Source of the DNA: Prevotella aurantiaca JCM 15754
GTDB lineage: Bacteria; Bacteroidota; Bacteroidia; Bacteroidales; Bacteroidaceae
NCBI RefSeq assembly: GCF_000614025.1
Contig: NZ_BAKF01000006.1
Coordinates: 52,004-116,003, forward strand
Direction: 5' to 3'
Length of the DNA stretch: 64,000 nucleotides
The translations under genes and the position numbers were made by a program. The notes below the pieces were generated by a model that did no database searches, was not told the origin of the DNA, and worked only from the letters and a program-made list of their open reading frames with translations. Positions 19,216 to 27,548 of this stretch are shown here, piece by piece; positions within the stretch are counted from its first letter, which is position 1, and each line of letters starts with the position of its first letter.

Positions 19216-20280
19216 TTAAATTCGTGTACGATGATAGAAATCTACATTTTCTTTTGACAAAAGTTCTATAGGCATATAGTTGATAGGCCTAACTTCTTTC
19301 TTTAATACTATACTTTGAAATAATGTATCAACACTCGAAAACCCTTGTTGATAGGCATGCTGTGCTATAAGGAATGAAATACTACCTTTTCGCATACATT
19401 CTGCATTTTTTGGAAGCATATCATATCCCATGATTTGAACGTCCTTTCTATTAGTTTCTAAAATAAATTCTCCCACAACATAAGCTCTTGAGTTAATTGC
19501 AAAGCAATGATGGATATTTGGATTAGCTAGAAAGAAATCTTCTAACATTGCATTATAAGTTTCCTTATCCTTTCCCATGGGTAAGTCTAATGTCTTTATT
19601 ACAACTTGAGGATAAAATTTTTCCATGTAGTTACGAAATCCTACTTCTCGGTATTCCTGTTGACGGCTTGTTACTTTTCCTTCAAAAGTTTGTCTAACTA
19701 ACATTATCGAATTTTCTTTTGTAGCAATTAGCATTAGCATTTTTGCCGCAAAATAACCACTTTGGAATGAATCTTGACCATAAAAGGATAGTGGCTTCAA
19801 GTCAGACATATAAGAATCTAACAATACAAATGGAATATTTTGTTTATGGAGTTGATCTGTAAAAACTTTTGTAGCTTCTAAAGTAGTAGGAACTAAAATA
19901 ACTCCATCAGGCTTTTCATTCAAGCATCGGTGACAAGTTTCTATATAAGTTTTTGGATTGAGTCGGCTGAAATGTCTTAGTTTTATATCTAAATGGAAAT
20001 CTCGTCTAAACTCAATAGCTTTTATAGCACCTATTTCAATTTCTTCCCAATATGCTTCGCTCGTATGTTGAGGTAATATACAATGAAAAGTATAGTTTTT
20101 GTTGTAAGCCAAAGCGCTTGCGTAAACATTGGGTTGGTAGTTTATTTCATTCAGAACTTTCTCTACTTTCTCCATTGCCGACTTAGAAACATTAGGACGT
20201 TTGTGCAAGACTCTATCTACAGTACCAACGCTTACGCCCGCTTTTGCAGCTATATCTTTTATTCTTATTCTATCACTCAT
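19216..20280 (-). CDS. LacI-family transcriptional regulator
   Basis: A 354-aa regulator. The LacI helix-turn-helix is at residues 5-30 (IKDIAAKAGVSVGTVDRVLH) with the hinge helix region NYQPNVYASALAY near 50-62, followed by a periplasmic-binding-protein-like effector domain with sugar-type patterns (PDGVILVPTT, GQDSFQSGYFAAKML, CFAINSRAYVVG). The ligand is unknown. It is transcribed divergently from the large sensor gene across about 200 bases, so it may control that gene. A TATTTTTG -7-like element (complement of 20301-20308) lies just upstream. Confidence 0.88.
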   Translation of the reverse strand: MSDRIRIKDIAAKAGVSVGTVDRVLHKRPNVSKSAMEKVEKVLNEINYQPNVYASALAYNKNYTFHCILPQHTSEAYWEEIEIGAIKAIEFRRDFHLDIKLRHFSRLNPKTYIETCHRCLNEKPDGVILVPTTLEATKVFTDQLHKQNIPFVLLDSYMSDLKPLSFYGQDSFQSGYFAAKMLMLIATKENSIMLVRQTFEGKVTSRQQEYREVGFRNYMEKFYPQVVIKTLDLPMGKDKETYNAMLEDFFLANPNIHHCFAINSRAYVVGEFILETNRKDVQIMGYDMLPKNAECMRKGSISFLIAQHAYQQGFSSVDTLFQSIVLKKEVRPINYMPIELLSKENVDFYHRTRI

Positions 20281-20378
20281 ACAGAGTTCCTAATTTTTTG
20301 CAAAAATAATAATAAAGTTGGAATAAAAGATGTATATGTGCTTCATTTTTCAGTCATAGCGATATAAATATAATTCAA

Positions 20379-20412
20379 TTTGGTGTTTATTCGATTTTCT
20401 TTTGTATTTTTG
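20379..20412 (+). promoter_or_regulatory. Probable promoter of the large sensor gene
   Basis: TTTG (20379-20382) and TATTTTTG (20405-20412) with 22 bases between them, slightly longer than the usual 19-21. It puts the transcript start near 20418, upstream of the AUU codon proposed as the real start (20438) and well upstream of the TTG at 20489. Confidence 0.5.
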
Positions 20413-20437
20413 TATCAAATAAAACTATAGAAGCTAT

Positions 20438-23400
20438 ATTAAAATAAGAAGGCATAAATACAGAACGTTCTTTATAATTATATTTATATTGGTTATATGT
20501 TCTTTTTTTTCAGCTTGTTCACGAGTAGATAGGGAGAAAGTGGATAAGTTGAATAGAATTTCTTATTCTTTCCACTATCGAAATATAGATTCAGCTTATT
20601 TTTATGCTCAACGAGCATTAAAGCTTTCGAAAGGATACGATGCTGGAAAAGCTGAAGCATTGAATAATCTTGCTTTTGTTGATATTGTAAGAATGAAGTA
20701 TAAAAGTGCTTATGAAAAACTCAATAATGTTCTTTCCTCAACAAATAATCAAGTTGAACTTTTAATTGCTGATATTCAGTTAATGCGACTTTGTCAGCGA
20801 GAATCAAAAAATAAAGAATTTTATGATTATAGAGAAAAGGCCATAAGAAGACAAAGACGTATTGCAGAAGAAGAAAATTTACTAACCGAACATTTGAGAA
20901 AGCGCATGGTGTATGCAAATTCGGAATTTAGTATTGTTTCTTCCACTTATTATTTTTATGTCGGATTACGCTCATTGTCTGCGCAAGCAATGGAGTCTAT
21001 AAATGAAGAATTGATAGCTCGTGATGATACAGCACAATATCTAAAATATCTTTACAATGTAGGAGCTGGAGGTGTTTTAAGTAAAGGAACACGAAAAGAA
21101 GTTAGTCAACAAGAATTTGATTATTTGATGCGTTGTTTTATAACAGCACAACAAAATGGTTATGTATATTGGAAAGCAAACTCGTTACAAGGTATCAGTG
21201 AACACCTTATATCTGCGGAACGCGATAAAATAATGAAGGATAATTATGCGGCTCTCCGCTTTATCAATACAGATAATGTATCTGATGATTTATTAGCCGG
21301 AAATTTAGCAGAGCATGCAACTGATTTATTTATAAAATATGGTGATGTTTATCAGATAGCGAGTTCATTTCGTACATTAGCATCATGTTATTGGCAAATT
21401 AAAGATTACCAATCTGCCATCATCTGTCTGCAAGATGCATTAGAGAAAAATAAAGCTATAAATCAAGCTCCAGACCTAATTGCTTCAATTCGTGAACAAT
21501 TAAGTGTGGTATATGCAGCCATAGATGATAAGCATGGTAGCGATTTTAATCGAAATATTTACCTTGATTTGCAAGAACAAACGCGTCAGGATAGATATCT
21601 AGAATCACGTGCAGGAATTCTCGAGTCAAGTTCGCACCAGCTGAATTTAATGATTATTGCTGTCTTGGTGATGATAGCATTGGTATTAGGTTTGCTTTTA
21701 TTATTCCACTATTTAAGAAAAAGAAATGCTAATGGTAATTCTTTGAAGGATTTATTATTACCATTACAAGAATGGCAGAAACGAAACGAAAAAGAGCTTG
21801 ATGATCTTGATGAAGAATGTCAAGAAGTGCAAGAAGCATACAATATTGCACATGTCAACGTTGTAAAGAACAAAAAGCGCAATGTAGAAAAACGTGCCAA
21901 GCTATTCATGGTTAATTCGTTAACTCCTTTAATTGATAGAATGATTCATGAAATCAAACAACTAAAAGGCAATAACAAAGAAACTGAAACTTTAAGAAAT
22001 GAGCGTTATTCTTATATAGCAGAACTTACCAGCGACATCAATAAATATAATAACGTTTTAACTGAATGGGTTCAATTGCGGCAAGGAGATCTGTCTTTGC
22101 ACATCGAAAGTTTTTCGCTACAACAGGTTTTCGATGTAGTTGCAAAGTCAAGAATGGGCTTTCAATTAGAAGGAATTGACTTAAACATACAATCTACAAA
22201 GAGTATTGTGAAGGCTGATAAAGTGCTTACATTATTCATGATCAATACATTAGCTGAAAATTCTCGTAAGTTCACATCTGAAGGAGGAAATGTTACTATA
22301 TCAGCTCAAGAAGAAAAAGACTTTGTTGAAATATCTGTGCAAGATACTGGTGTAGGAATTGAACCTGAAGCATTGCTTCATATTTTTGAGAGAAAGGTAA
22401 TTATTGATAATAAAGATGTAAAATCACATGGTTTTGGTTTAATGAATTGCAATGGAATTATAAACAAATATAAAAAGGTTAGTAAGTTATTTGCAGTTTG
22501 TTCAATAGGAGCAGAAAGTAAAGTAGGTGAGGGAAGTAGATTTTATTTCCGTCTTCCCAAAGGTATCTCACGTATCTTAATTTTGCTTTTTCTACTTACC
22601 TCCTCATTATTCTTGTATGCAAATAAATATTATATAACTCAGAATATTGACACAGACGATCCAAATAATCCTCTTAGAGAATTAGATATTGCAAATCAAT
22701 ATGCTGACTCGGCTTACTTTAGTAATATTAAAGGAGATTATAAGCGAACATTAGAATTTGCTGATACTTGCCGTTACTACTTGAATAAGTATTATCTGCG
22801 TTTACACCCAAATGGAAGACATCTCATGCAGCGTATTGCTGATGATAACATTATACCTGCTGAGGTCTATTGGTTGCACGATGAACTTCCAACAAATTTT
22901 AGTATTATACTTGATATTCGTAATGAAAGTGCTGTTGCAGCATTAGCACTTCATGAATGGGCATTATATAAATATAATAACAATGTTTACACTTTATTAT
23001 TTAAAGAAAATTCGGCAGATAAGAATTTAGGTGAATATTGTCGTATGATGCAACGGTCGAAATCTAATAAAAATGTAGCAGTTGTCTTGTTATTATTGCT
23101 TCTTTTGTCAATATTCCCATTGTATTATTTTATGTATTATCGACAACGTTTCCGTTTCCAATCTTATGTAGAAAATGTACGTCAGATAAATGCAATACTT
23201 TTAAATGATGAAACGCTTGTTGAAAAGCAAAAAAAGATAAGTTCTATTGATACAAACAAATTCCCTGAAAGTTTGAAAGAAATTACGCACAAAATTAATG
23301 AAGCACTTAAGAGGTCTATTGAAAGTTATAATGTTAGGTCTACAAATGTAGAATTAGCAAAAGATGAATTGCGTAGAATAGAGTTTGAAAACAATAAACT

Positions 23401-24001
23401 ACACGTAAGTAACAATATTTTAGACAACTGTCTTTCTACATTAAAGCACGAAACAATGTACTACCCATCTAGAATTAGTCAACTAATCTCTGAAAAAGAT
23501 GCTGAATTAGATACGATTGATGAGTTGTCGGTATATTATAAAGAACTTTATTCTACGCTGAGCATGCAAGCAATGTATCAAGTTTCTGTATTGAAACCAA
23601 CATATAAACGAATAAAGGTTAGTGAACTTCTTACAAAAAATATGGAACTTTCTTCTCCAGTTATGGATAGATTTGCAGTATTAGGTGATTCAGATTTATT
23701 AGAATATCTATTTGAATTATTGCAGAAACAAGATGCTGAAGAAAAAATTAAGGTTGATGTAGATAGTATATCACCCGAATATTTAACTCTTCATTTATAT
23801 ATGTCGCAATTGCAATTATCTGACGAAGCTTGTACAAATTTATTTGTTCCAAGCATAGAACATGTTCCTTATATGATATGTAGGCAGATAGTACGCGAAA
23901 ATGGAGAGTATTTCAATCGTCACCGATGTGGCATTATTGCACACAACACTGTTAAAGGAACAACATTGAGTATAACATTATCACAAGCAAAGAAAGAATA
24001 A
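20438..24001 (+). CDS. Large membrane sensor with two kinase-like halves (DUF5112/DUF5113 type)
   Basis: About 1187 aa if it starts at AUU 20438; 1170 aa if it starts at TTG 20489. The upstream extension gives an ideal lipoprotein signal (basic KIRRHKYR, hydrophobic stretch, FFSAC). Numbering from the TTG: TPR-like helices to about 380, a membrane segment near 387-410, coiled coil, HEIKQL with His487, then a complete HATPase domain (N box NTLAENSRKFT near 585, DTGVGI near 618, HGFGLMNCNG near 647). The second half has a membrane segment at 694-712, helical repeats, another at 864-884, coiled coil, LKHETMYYP with His987, and an ATPase-like tail without recognisable N or G boxes. The name is from memory of the Pfam families. 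It is followed after 14 bases by its response regulator. Confidence 0.8.
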   Translation: MKIRRHKYRTFFIIIFILVICSFFSACSRVDREKVDKLNRISYSFHYRNIDSAYFYAQRALKLSKGYDAGKAEALNNLAFVDIVRMKYKSAYEKLNNVLSSTNNQVELLIADIQLMRLCQRESKNKEFYDYREKAIRRQRRIAEEENLLTEHLRKRMVYANSEFSIVSSTYYFYVGLRSLSAQAMESINEELIARDDTAQYLKYLYNVGAGGVLSKGTRKEVSQQEFDYLMRCFITAQQNGYVYWKANSLQGISEHLISAERDKIMKDNYAALRFINTDNVSDDLLAGNLAEHATDLFIKYGDVYQIASSFRTLASCYWQIKDYQSAIICLQDALEKNKAINQAPDLIASIREQLSVVYAAIDDKHGSDFNRNIYLDLQEQTRQDRYLESRAGILESSSHQLNLMIIAVLVMIALVLGLLLLFHYLRKRNANGNSLKDLLLPLQEWQKRNEKELDDLDEECQEVQEAYNIAHVNVVKNKKRNVEKRAKLFMVNSLTPLIDRMIHEIKQLKGNNKETETLRNERYSYIAELTSDINKYNNVLTEWVQLRQGDLSLHIESFSLQQVFDVVAKSRMGFQLEGIDLNIQSTKSIVKADKVLTLFMINTLAENSRKFTSEGGNVTISAQEEKDFVEISVQDTGVGIEPEALLHIFERKVIIDNKDVKSHGFGLMNCNGIINKYKKVSKLFAVCSIGAESKVGEGSRFYFRLPKGISRILILLFLLTSSLFLYANKYYITQNIDTDDPNNPLRELDIANQYADSAYFSNIKGDYKRTLEFADTCRYYLNKYYLRLHPNGRHLMQRIADDNIIPAEVYWLHDELPTNFSIILDIRNESAVAALALHEWALYKYNNNVYTLLFKENSADKNLGEYCRMMQRSKSNKNVAVVLLLLLLLSIFPLYYFMYYRQRFRFQSYVENVRQINAILLNDETLVEKQKKISSIDTNKFPESLKEITHKINEALKRSIESYNVRSTNVELAKDELRRIEFENNKLHVSNNILDNCLSTLKHETMYYPSRISQLISEKDAELDTIDELSVYYKELYSTLSMQAMYQVSVLKPTYKRIKVSELLTKNMELSSPVMDRFAVLGDSDLLEYLFELLQKQDAEEKIKVDVDSISPEYLTLHLYMSQLQLSDEACTNLFVPSIEHVPYMICRQIVRENGEYFNRHRCGIIAHNTVKGTTLSITLSQAKKE

Positions 24002-24015
24002 TATAAAAAGATATT

Positions 24016-24741
24016 ATGGAAGATTTTAAAGTAATCATAGTCGAAGACGTGCCTTTAGAACTGAAAGGAACAGAAGGTATTTTTCGTAATGAAATTCCAG
24101 AAGCCCATATAATAGGCACTGCTGAAAATGAAGTGGCTTATTGGAAGTTGATGAAAGCTGAGTTACCCGATTTAGTATTATTAGATTTAGGATTAGGTGG
24201 CTCAACAACTATTGGTGTTGAAATCTGTCGCCAAACAAAAGAACTACATCCTAACTTAAAGGTTCTTATTTTTACAGGTGAGATATTAAATGAGAAGCTA
24301 TGGGTAGATGTTTTAGATGCTGGAGCTGATGGTATTTGTCTGAAAAGTGGAGAACTTCTTACTCGTGGTGATGTGTCAAGCGTAATGAGTGGAAAGCGTT
24401 TAGTATTCAATCAACCTATTTTACAAAAGATAGTAGAAAAATTTAAAAGTAGTATCAATAATCAACTGATGCGGCAAGAAGCCTTGATTGATTATGAAAT
24501 AGATGAGTATGATGAAAGATTCTTGCGTCATCTAGCTTTGGGTTATACTAAGGAGCAGATTACAAATTTACGTGGAATGCCTTTTGGCGTAAAGAGTTTA
24601 GAGAAGCGTCAAAACGAACTAGTACAGAAGTTATTCGGTAATGAACGTAAGGGACAAAGCGTCAATGCTACACGTTTAGTAGTTCGTGCATTGGAATTAA
24701 GGATTATAGATATAGATAACTTATATTCAGATGAAGAATAA
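24016..24741 (+). CDS. Response regulator with divergent LuxR-like output domain
   Basis: A 241-aa protein. The receiver domain has the acidic pocket Glu10-Asp11, the phosphoacceptor Asp57 in LVLLDLGLGG, the Thr in IFTGE and the Lys in ICLKSGE. The C-terminal domain (about 165-235) looks like a divergent NarL/LuxR helix-turn-helix: DERFLRHLALGYTKEQI, GVKSLEKRQNELVQKLFG, RLVVRALELRIIDI. This matches the output domain I remember as DUF5932. It is almost certainly the partner of the large sensor upstream. It overlaps the next gene by 11 bases. Confidence 0.85.
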   Translation: MEDFKVIIVEDVPLELKGTEGIFRNEIPEAHIIGTAENEVAYWKLMKAELPDLVLLDLGLGGSTTIGVEICRQTKELHPNLKVLIFTGEILNEKLWVDVLDAGADGICLKSGELLTRGDVSSVMSGKRLVFNQPILQKIVEKFKSSINNQLMRQEALIDYEIDEYDERFLRHLALGYTKEQITNLRGMPFGVKSLEKRQNELVQKLFGNERKGQSVNATRLVVRALELRIIDIDNLYSDEE

Positions 24742-25366
24742 GTACGGAATTATAGCATTAGGAATAATCGTGCTACAGTTACTAATCGTGTTTGGTTCAT
24801 GGTTAGTAACTGCAGTGTTTCCTGATGTAAATATTAATTCTTTACTAAGTGGCAGTGGATTCCGCTGGTTTGTGGGCCATTTTACAGAAAATTTAAAGAG
24901 TAATGTGCTTGTATGGATGCTACTATTTTCTATTGCTTGGGGTGTTTATAAAACTAGTGGTTTTCATGAAGTATTTTCAAAATTATTAAGCAAGAAACAT
25001 AGACTATCAGATTTTCGTTATAGAGAACGTGTGGGATTAAGACTTGCATTGTTTGAGTTTATGTGCTTTATAGCATTGAATATTATCTTTGCATTATTGC
25101 CAGAATCGCCTTTATTAAGTGTTACAGGAAGTTTATTCCCAAGCAGCTTTTCTGTAGGTCTAATTCCAGCAACATCTTTCTTTACTATTATTATTTCCTT
25201 GACCTACGGAACAGCATGTGGAAAGCTAAAAACACTATCGGATGTGTACGACTCTATTTCAAGTGGTTTAATACTTTGTAGTGAATTGTTTCCAATGTAT
25301 ATTTTCTTAGTACAGCTTTTTTATACGATAACTTATGTATTTAATTTAAATATTTCACTATATTAG
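24731..25366 (+). CDS. Multi-pass membrane protein, possibly AbgT-related
   Basis: A 211-aa inner-membrane protein with five or six hydrophobic segments. Residues 36-75 (NSLLSGSGFRWFVGHFTENL, then VLVWMLLFSIAWGVYKTSGF) resemble the early part of AbgT-family p-aminobenzoyl-glutamate transporters, which are about 500 aa; this protein is less than half that size and no continuation is found downstream. It overlaps the response regulator by 11 bases, so it belongs to the same operon and may be a sensing or effector partner. I infer the AbgT link from sequence feel only. Confidence 0.65.
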   Translation: MKNKYGIIALGIIVLQLLIVFGSWLVTAVFPDVNINSLLSGSGFRWFVGHFTENLKSNVLVWMLLFSIAWGVYKTSGFHEVFSKLLSKKHRLSDFRYRERVGLRLALFEFMCFIALNIIFALLPESPLLSVTGSLFPSSFSVGLIPATSFFTIIISLTYGTACGKLKTLSDVYDSISSGLILCSELFPMYIFLVQLFYTITYVFNLNISLY

Positions 25367-25943
25367 GATTGACTAATCTATTTTATGCGGTTATCCTAAT
25401 ATTTATGAAGAAGTATCGTTTGAAAATATATTGTGAACCAAATAGTAAACTACAATTAAAAAAATATGTTTTATAGCATGAGTGTAAACTCAAGAGAAGG
25501 CATCAAAATTTATAATTACAAAATAAAAAAACGTAATTACAATTTTTGAAATCGTAATTACATTTTTTCAAATTCATAATATTAAGTAAATATCTTTCTA
25601 AAAAATATTGTCGTAAGAAAGATAGAGTATACTTTTTCTTATGTATACGAAAAGAGTTCAATGTCAAGATAAAATTGTAGATTTTTATTTTAATGTATTT
25701 ACTTCTGAATTTTAAATTGAGCCTTATTTTATTGATATCAGGCTTTTTTATATAATTTGTTCTCCCACCTGTAATTATTGCTTGAAGTTCAAGAGCTCAT
25801 TTATTATTACAATAAAGCGAGAATAAAGTTACAATAATATAATAATTTTTTTTTATTATTTGTATAACTTCCTCAATATTACCCATATAATTGGAAAACT
25901 ATTTTCGTCTTATAAAGAAAGTGCGAAAAAAAACGTACTAAAA
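25367..25943. other. Long AT-rich intergenic region before the tRNA cluster
   Basis: About 580 bases without a gene. It contains repeat copy B (25505-25569) and ends in the tRNA promoter. A short inverted repeat AGCCT/AGGCT followed by T's (about 25720-25750) may terminate the sensor operon, but it is weak. Confidence 0.45.
25505..25569. repeat. Intergenic repeat copy B: TAATTA cores every 21 bp
   Basis: Three TAATTA cores at 25513, 25534 and 25555 (spacing exactly 21). The two right-hand cores sit inside the longer palindrome GTAATTAC, each preceded by C and separated by A/T runs. It is the cleanest of the three copies. Confidence 0.65.
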
Positions 25944-25975
25944 TTTGGAGGAATAAAAAGAATACAGTACCTTTG
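25944..25975 (+). promoter_or_regulatory. Promoter of the tRNA operon
   Basis: TTTG (25944-25947), 20 bases, TACCTTTG (25968-25975). An exact -33/-7 match about 43 bases before the first tRNA. Confidence 0.85.
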
Positions 25976-26017
25976 CACTCGCAATTCAGAAATAGAGTAA
26001 TTTATTGATGATAGCAG

Positions 26018-26091
26018 CGGGGTGTAGCGCAGCCCGGTAGCGCGCCTGGTTTGGGACCAGGTGGTCGCAGGTTCGAATCCTGTCGCCCCGA
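26018..26091 (+). tRNA. tRNA-Pro (anticodon TGG)
   Basis: A 74-base cloverleaf: the acceptor stem CGGGGTG pairs with CGCCCCG, the anticodon loop is TTTGGGA, and the T arm contains GGTTCGAATCC. The 3' CCA is not encoded. First of five tRNAs in one transcript. Confidence 0.95.
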
Positions 26092-26122
26092 CTTTTTAGA
26101 GTGTTTGGTGAAATACTTATTT

Positions 26123-26195
26123 GCGGAAATAGCTCAGTTGGTAGAGCACAACCTTGCCAAGGTTGGGGTCGCGAGTTCGAGTCTCGTTTTCCGCT
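26123..26195 (+). tRNA. tRNA-Gly (anticodon GCC), copy 1
   Basis: A 73-base cloverleaf, acceptor GCGGAAA/TTTCCGC, anticodon stem AACC-TTGCCAA-GGTT, T arm GAGTTCGAGTCTC. Identical over its full length to the copy at 26461. Confidence 0.96.
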
Positions 26196-26239
26196 CTTAT
26201 TGAAATTTTGATATAAGTAGAAAGACCTGTTCTTATAAT

Positions 26240-26319
26240 GCCCAGGTGGCGGAATTGGTAGACGCGCACGTTTCAGGTGCGTGTGTTTATACGTGCAGGT
26301 TCGAGTCCTGTTCTGGGCA
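26240..26319 (+). tRNA. tRNA-Leu (anticodon CAG)
   Basis: A class II tRNA of about 80 bases with a long variable arm. Acceptor GCCCAGG pairs with TCTGGGC (one G-T). Anticodon stem CACGT/GCGTG with loop TTCAGGT gives CAG. An alternative register of the stem would give TTC, but the leucine identity is supported by the GGCGGAATTGGTAGACGC D arm and the variable arm. Confidence 0.9.
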
Positions 26320-26352
26320 CTACTACTTATTTATATTGTATACAACAAATTT

Positions 26353-26436
26353 GGAGAGGTGGCGGAATTGGTAGACGCGCTACTTTGAGGGGGTAGTGAA
26401 AATTGCTTCGTGGGAGTTCGAGTCTCCTCCTCTTCA
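26353..26436 (+). tRNA. tRNA-Leu (anticodon GAG)
   Basis: An 84-base class II tRNA. Acceptor GGAGAGG pairs with CCTCTTC (one G-T), anticodon loop TTGAGGG, long variable arm, T arm GGAGTTCGAGTCTCC. It shares its D arm with the upstream tRNA-Leu. Confidence 0.92.
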
Positions 26437-26460
26437 CTTAATAAGAAAATTTATTTGTTT

Positions 26461-26533
26461 GCGGAAATAGCTCAGTTGGTAGAGCACAACCTTGCCAAGG
26501 TTGGGGTCGCGAGTTCGAGTCTCGTTTTCCGCT
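26461..26533 (+). tRNA. tRNA-Gly (anticodon GCC), copy 2
   Basis: Identical to the tRNA-Gly at 26123-26195. A run of seven T's follows two bases after its end and may help terminate the tRNA transcript. Confidence 0.96.
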
Positions 26534-26566
26534 CTTTTTTTAGAGAAACATACTAACACTGGCTAA

Positions 26567-27102
26567 ATGAATTTATATTTAAGATATTTCGATAATGAAA
26601 CATTAGCATATAATGTTGAAGAAGCGTTAGATTTCTTAGCATCAATTCCAGATATTCAACTTACTCAAGATTTGGAAGAGGATATACGCTTATATGCAGA
26701 AAGTGATGTTTATTATCCAAAACGTTATAAAGTACGTCCACGCATCTATTTTATCATTATAAAAACAGAAGCGCAAACAATGCTTGATTTTAAACAGAAA
26801 AAAGCTGTAAGAAATGGTAGTATGCCTTTGAAAAAAGACAATCCGACATTAATGCATCTCAGTGAGGAACGTGATGGATGGTATGAAGGTTCATTAAATT
26901 TCAAACGTGTAGTTACATTGCAGCTACAGGAAAGTATGAGTATCGTGATACAACATTTGTAGCTCAATGCAAATCAATTTCAGGTATTGACTGTTATAAT
27001 CGTATTGTAGATTATTTAAAAGATCGAGTAGATTCACGAAGCCAATTCCCTTCAGCTAAAGGTAAGAATTTCAACTTTAGATATCTTGGAATGTGGAAAT
27101 AA
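26567..27102 (+). pseudogene. Conserved hypothetical protein with a frameshift
   Basis: The first frame runs from ATG 26567 to a stop at 26962 (131 aa), but a coding-looking continuation sits in another frame: from about 26926 it reads ATGKYEYRDTTFVAQCKSIS and goes on to the stop at 27100-27102 (ending KNFNFRYLGMWK). One missing base near 26920-26926 explains both and would give 178 aa. The protein is soluble and of unknown function. Either the gene is broken or the base is a sequencing error; five other indels lie within the next 5 kb. Confidence 0.75.
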
Positions 27103-27137
27103 CTTCCACCCATAGATTAACAATAATACTTTTGAAT

Positions 27138-27548
27138 ATGAATAAGGTTATGTTGATAGGACACGTTGGGAAGGACCCAGAGGTGCATTATTATGACGCT
27201 GATCAATGTGTTGCTTCTTTCCCCCTAGCAACTACCGAACGAGGATATACTTTAACAAATGGCACAAAAGTACCTGATCATACAGACTGGCATAATTTAG
27301 TATTGTTTAAAAGCTTAGGTAAATATGCAGAAAAGTATATTCATAAAGGCGATAAATTATATGTTGAGGGACGTGTTAGATATCGAAGTTATGATGATAA
27401 AAACGGTATTCGACGTCAGACTACAGAAATTTATGTTGACTCTTTAGAATGGTTAGCTGCACCTAAAAAAGCAGAAAGTCCAAATATTGAAAATGAAGAC
27501 ACATTATCAAATTTAGACGAAATGGATAAATCCAAATTACCATTTTAA
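27138..27548 (+). CDS. ssb: Single-stranded DNA-binding protein
   Basis: A 136-aa OB-fold protein starting at MNKVMLIGHVGKDPEVHYYD (ATG 27138); the longer frame from 27093 adds unrelated residues overlapping the upstream gene. Core SSB text follows (SFPLATTERGYT, DWHNLVLFKSLGKYAEKYIHKGDKLYVEGR, YVDSLEWL). The C-terminal tip ends DEMDKSKLPF, matching the acidic, PF-ending tail used for partner binding. It is directly followed by the gldE-like gene with no gap, an order common in Bacteroidales. Confidence 0.93.
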   Translation: MNKVMLIGHVGKDPEVHYYDADQCVASFPLATTERGYTLTNGTKVPDHTDWHNLVLFKSLGKYAEKYIHKGDKLYVEGRVRYRSYDDKNGIRRQTTEIYVDSLEWLAAPKKAESPNIENEDTLSNLDEMDKSKLPF

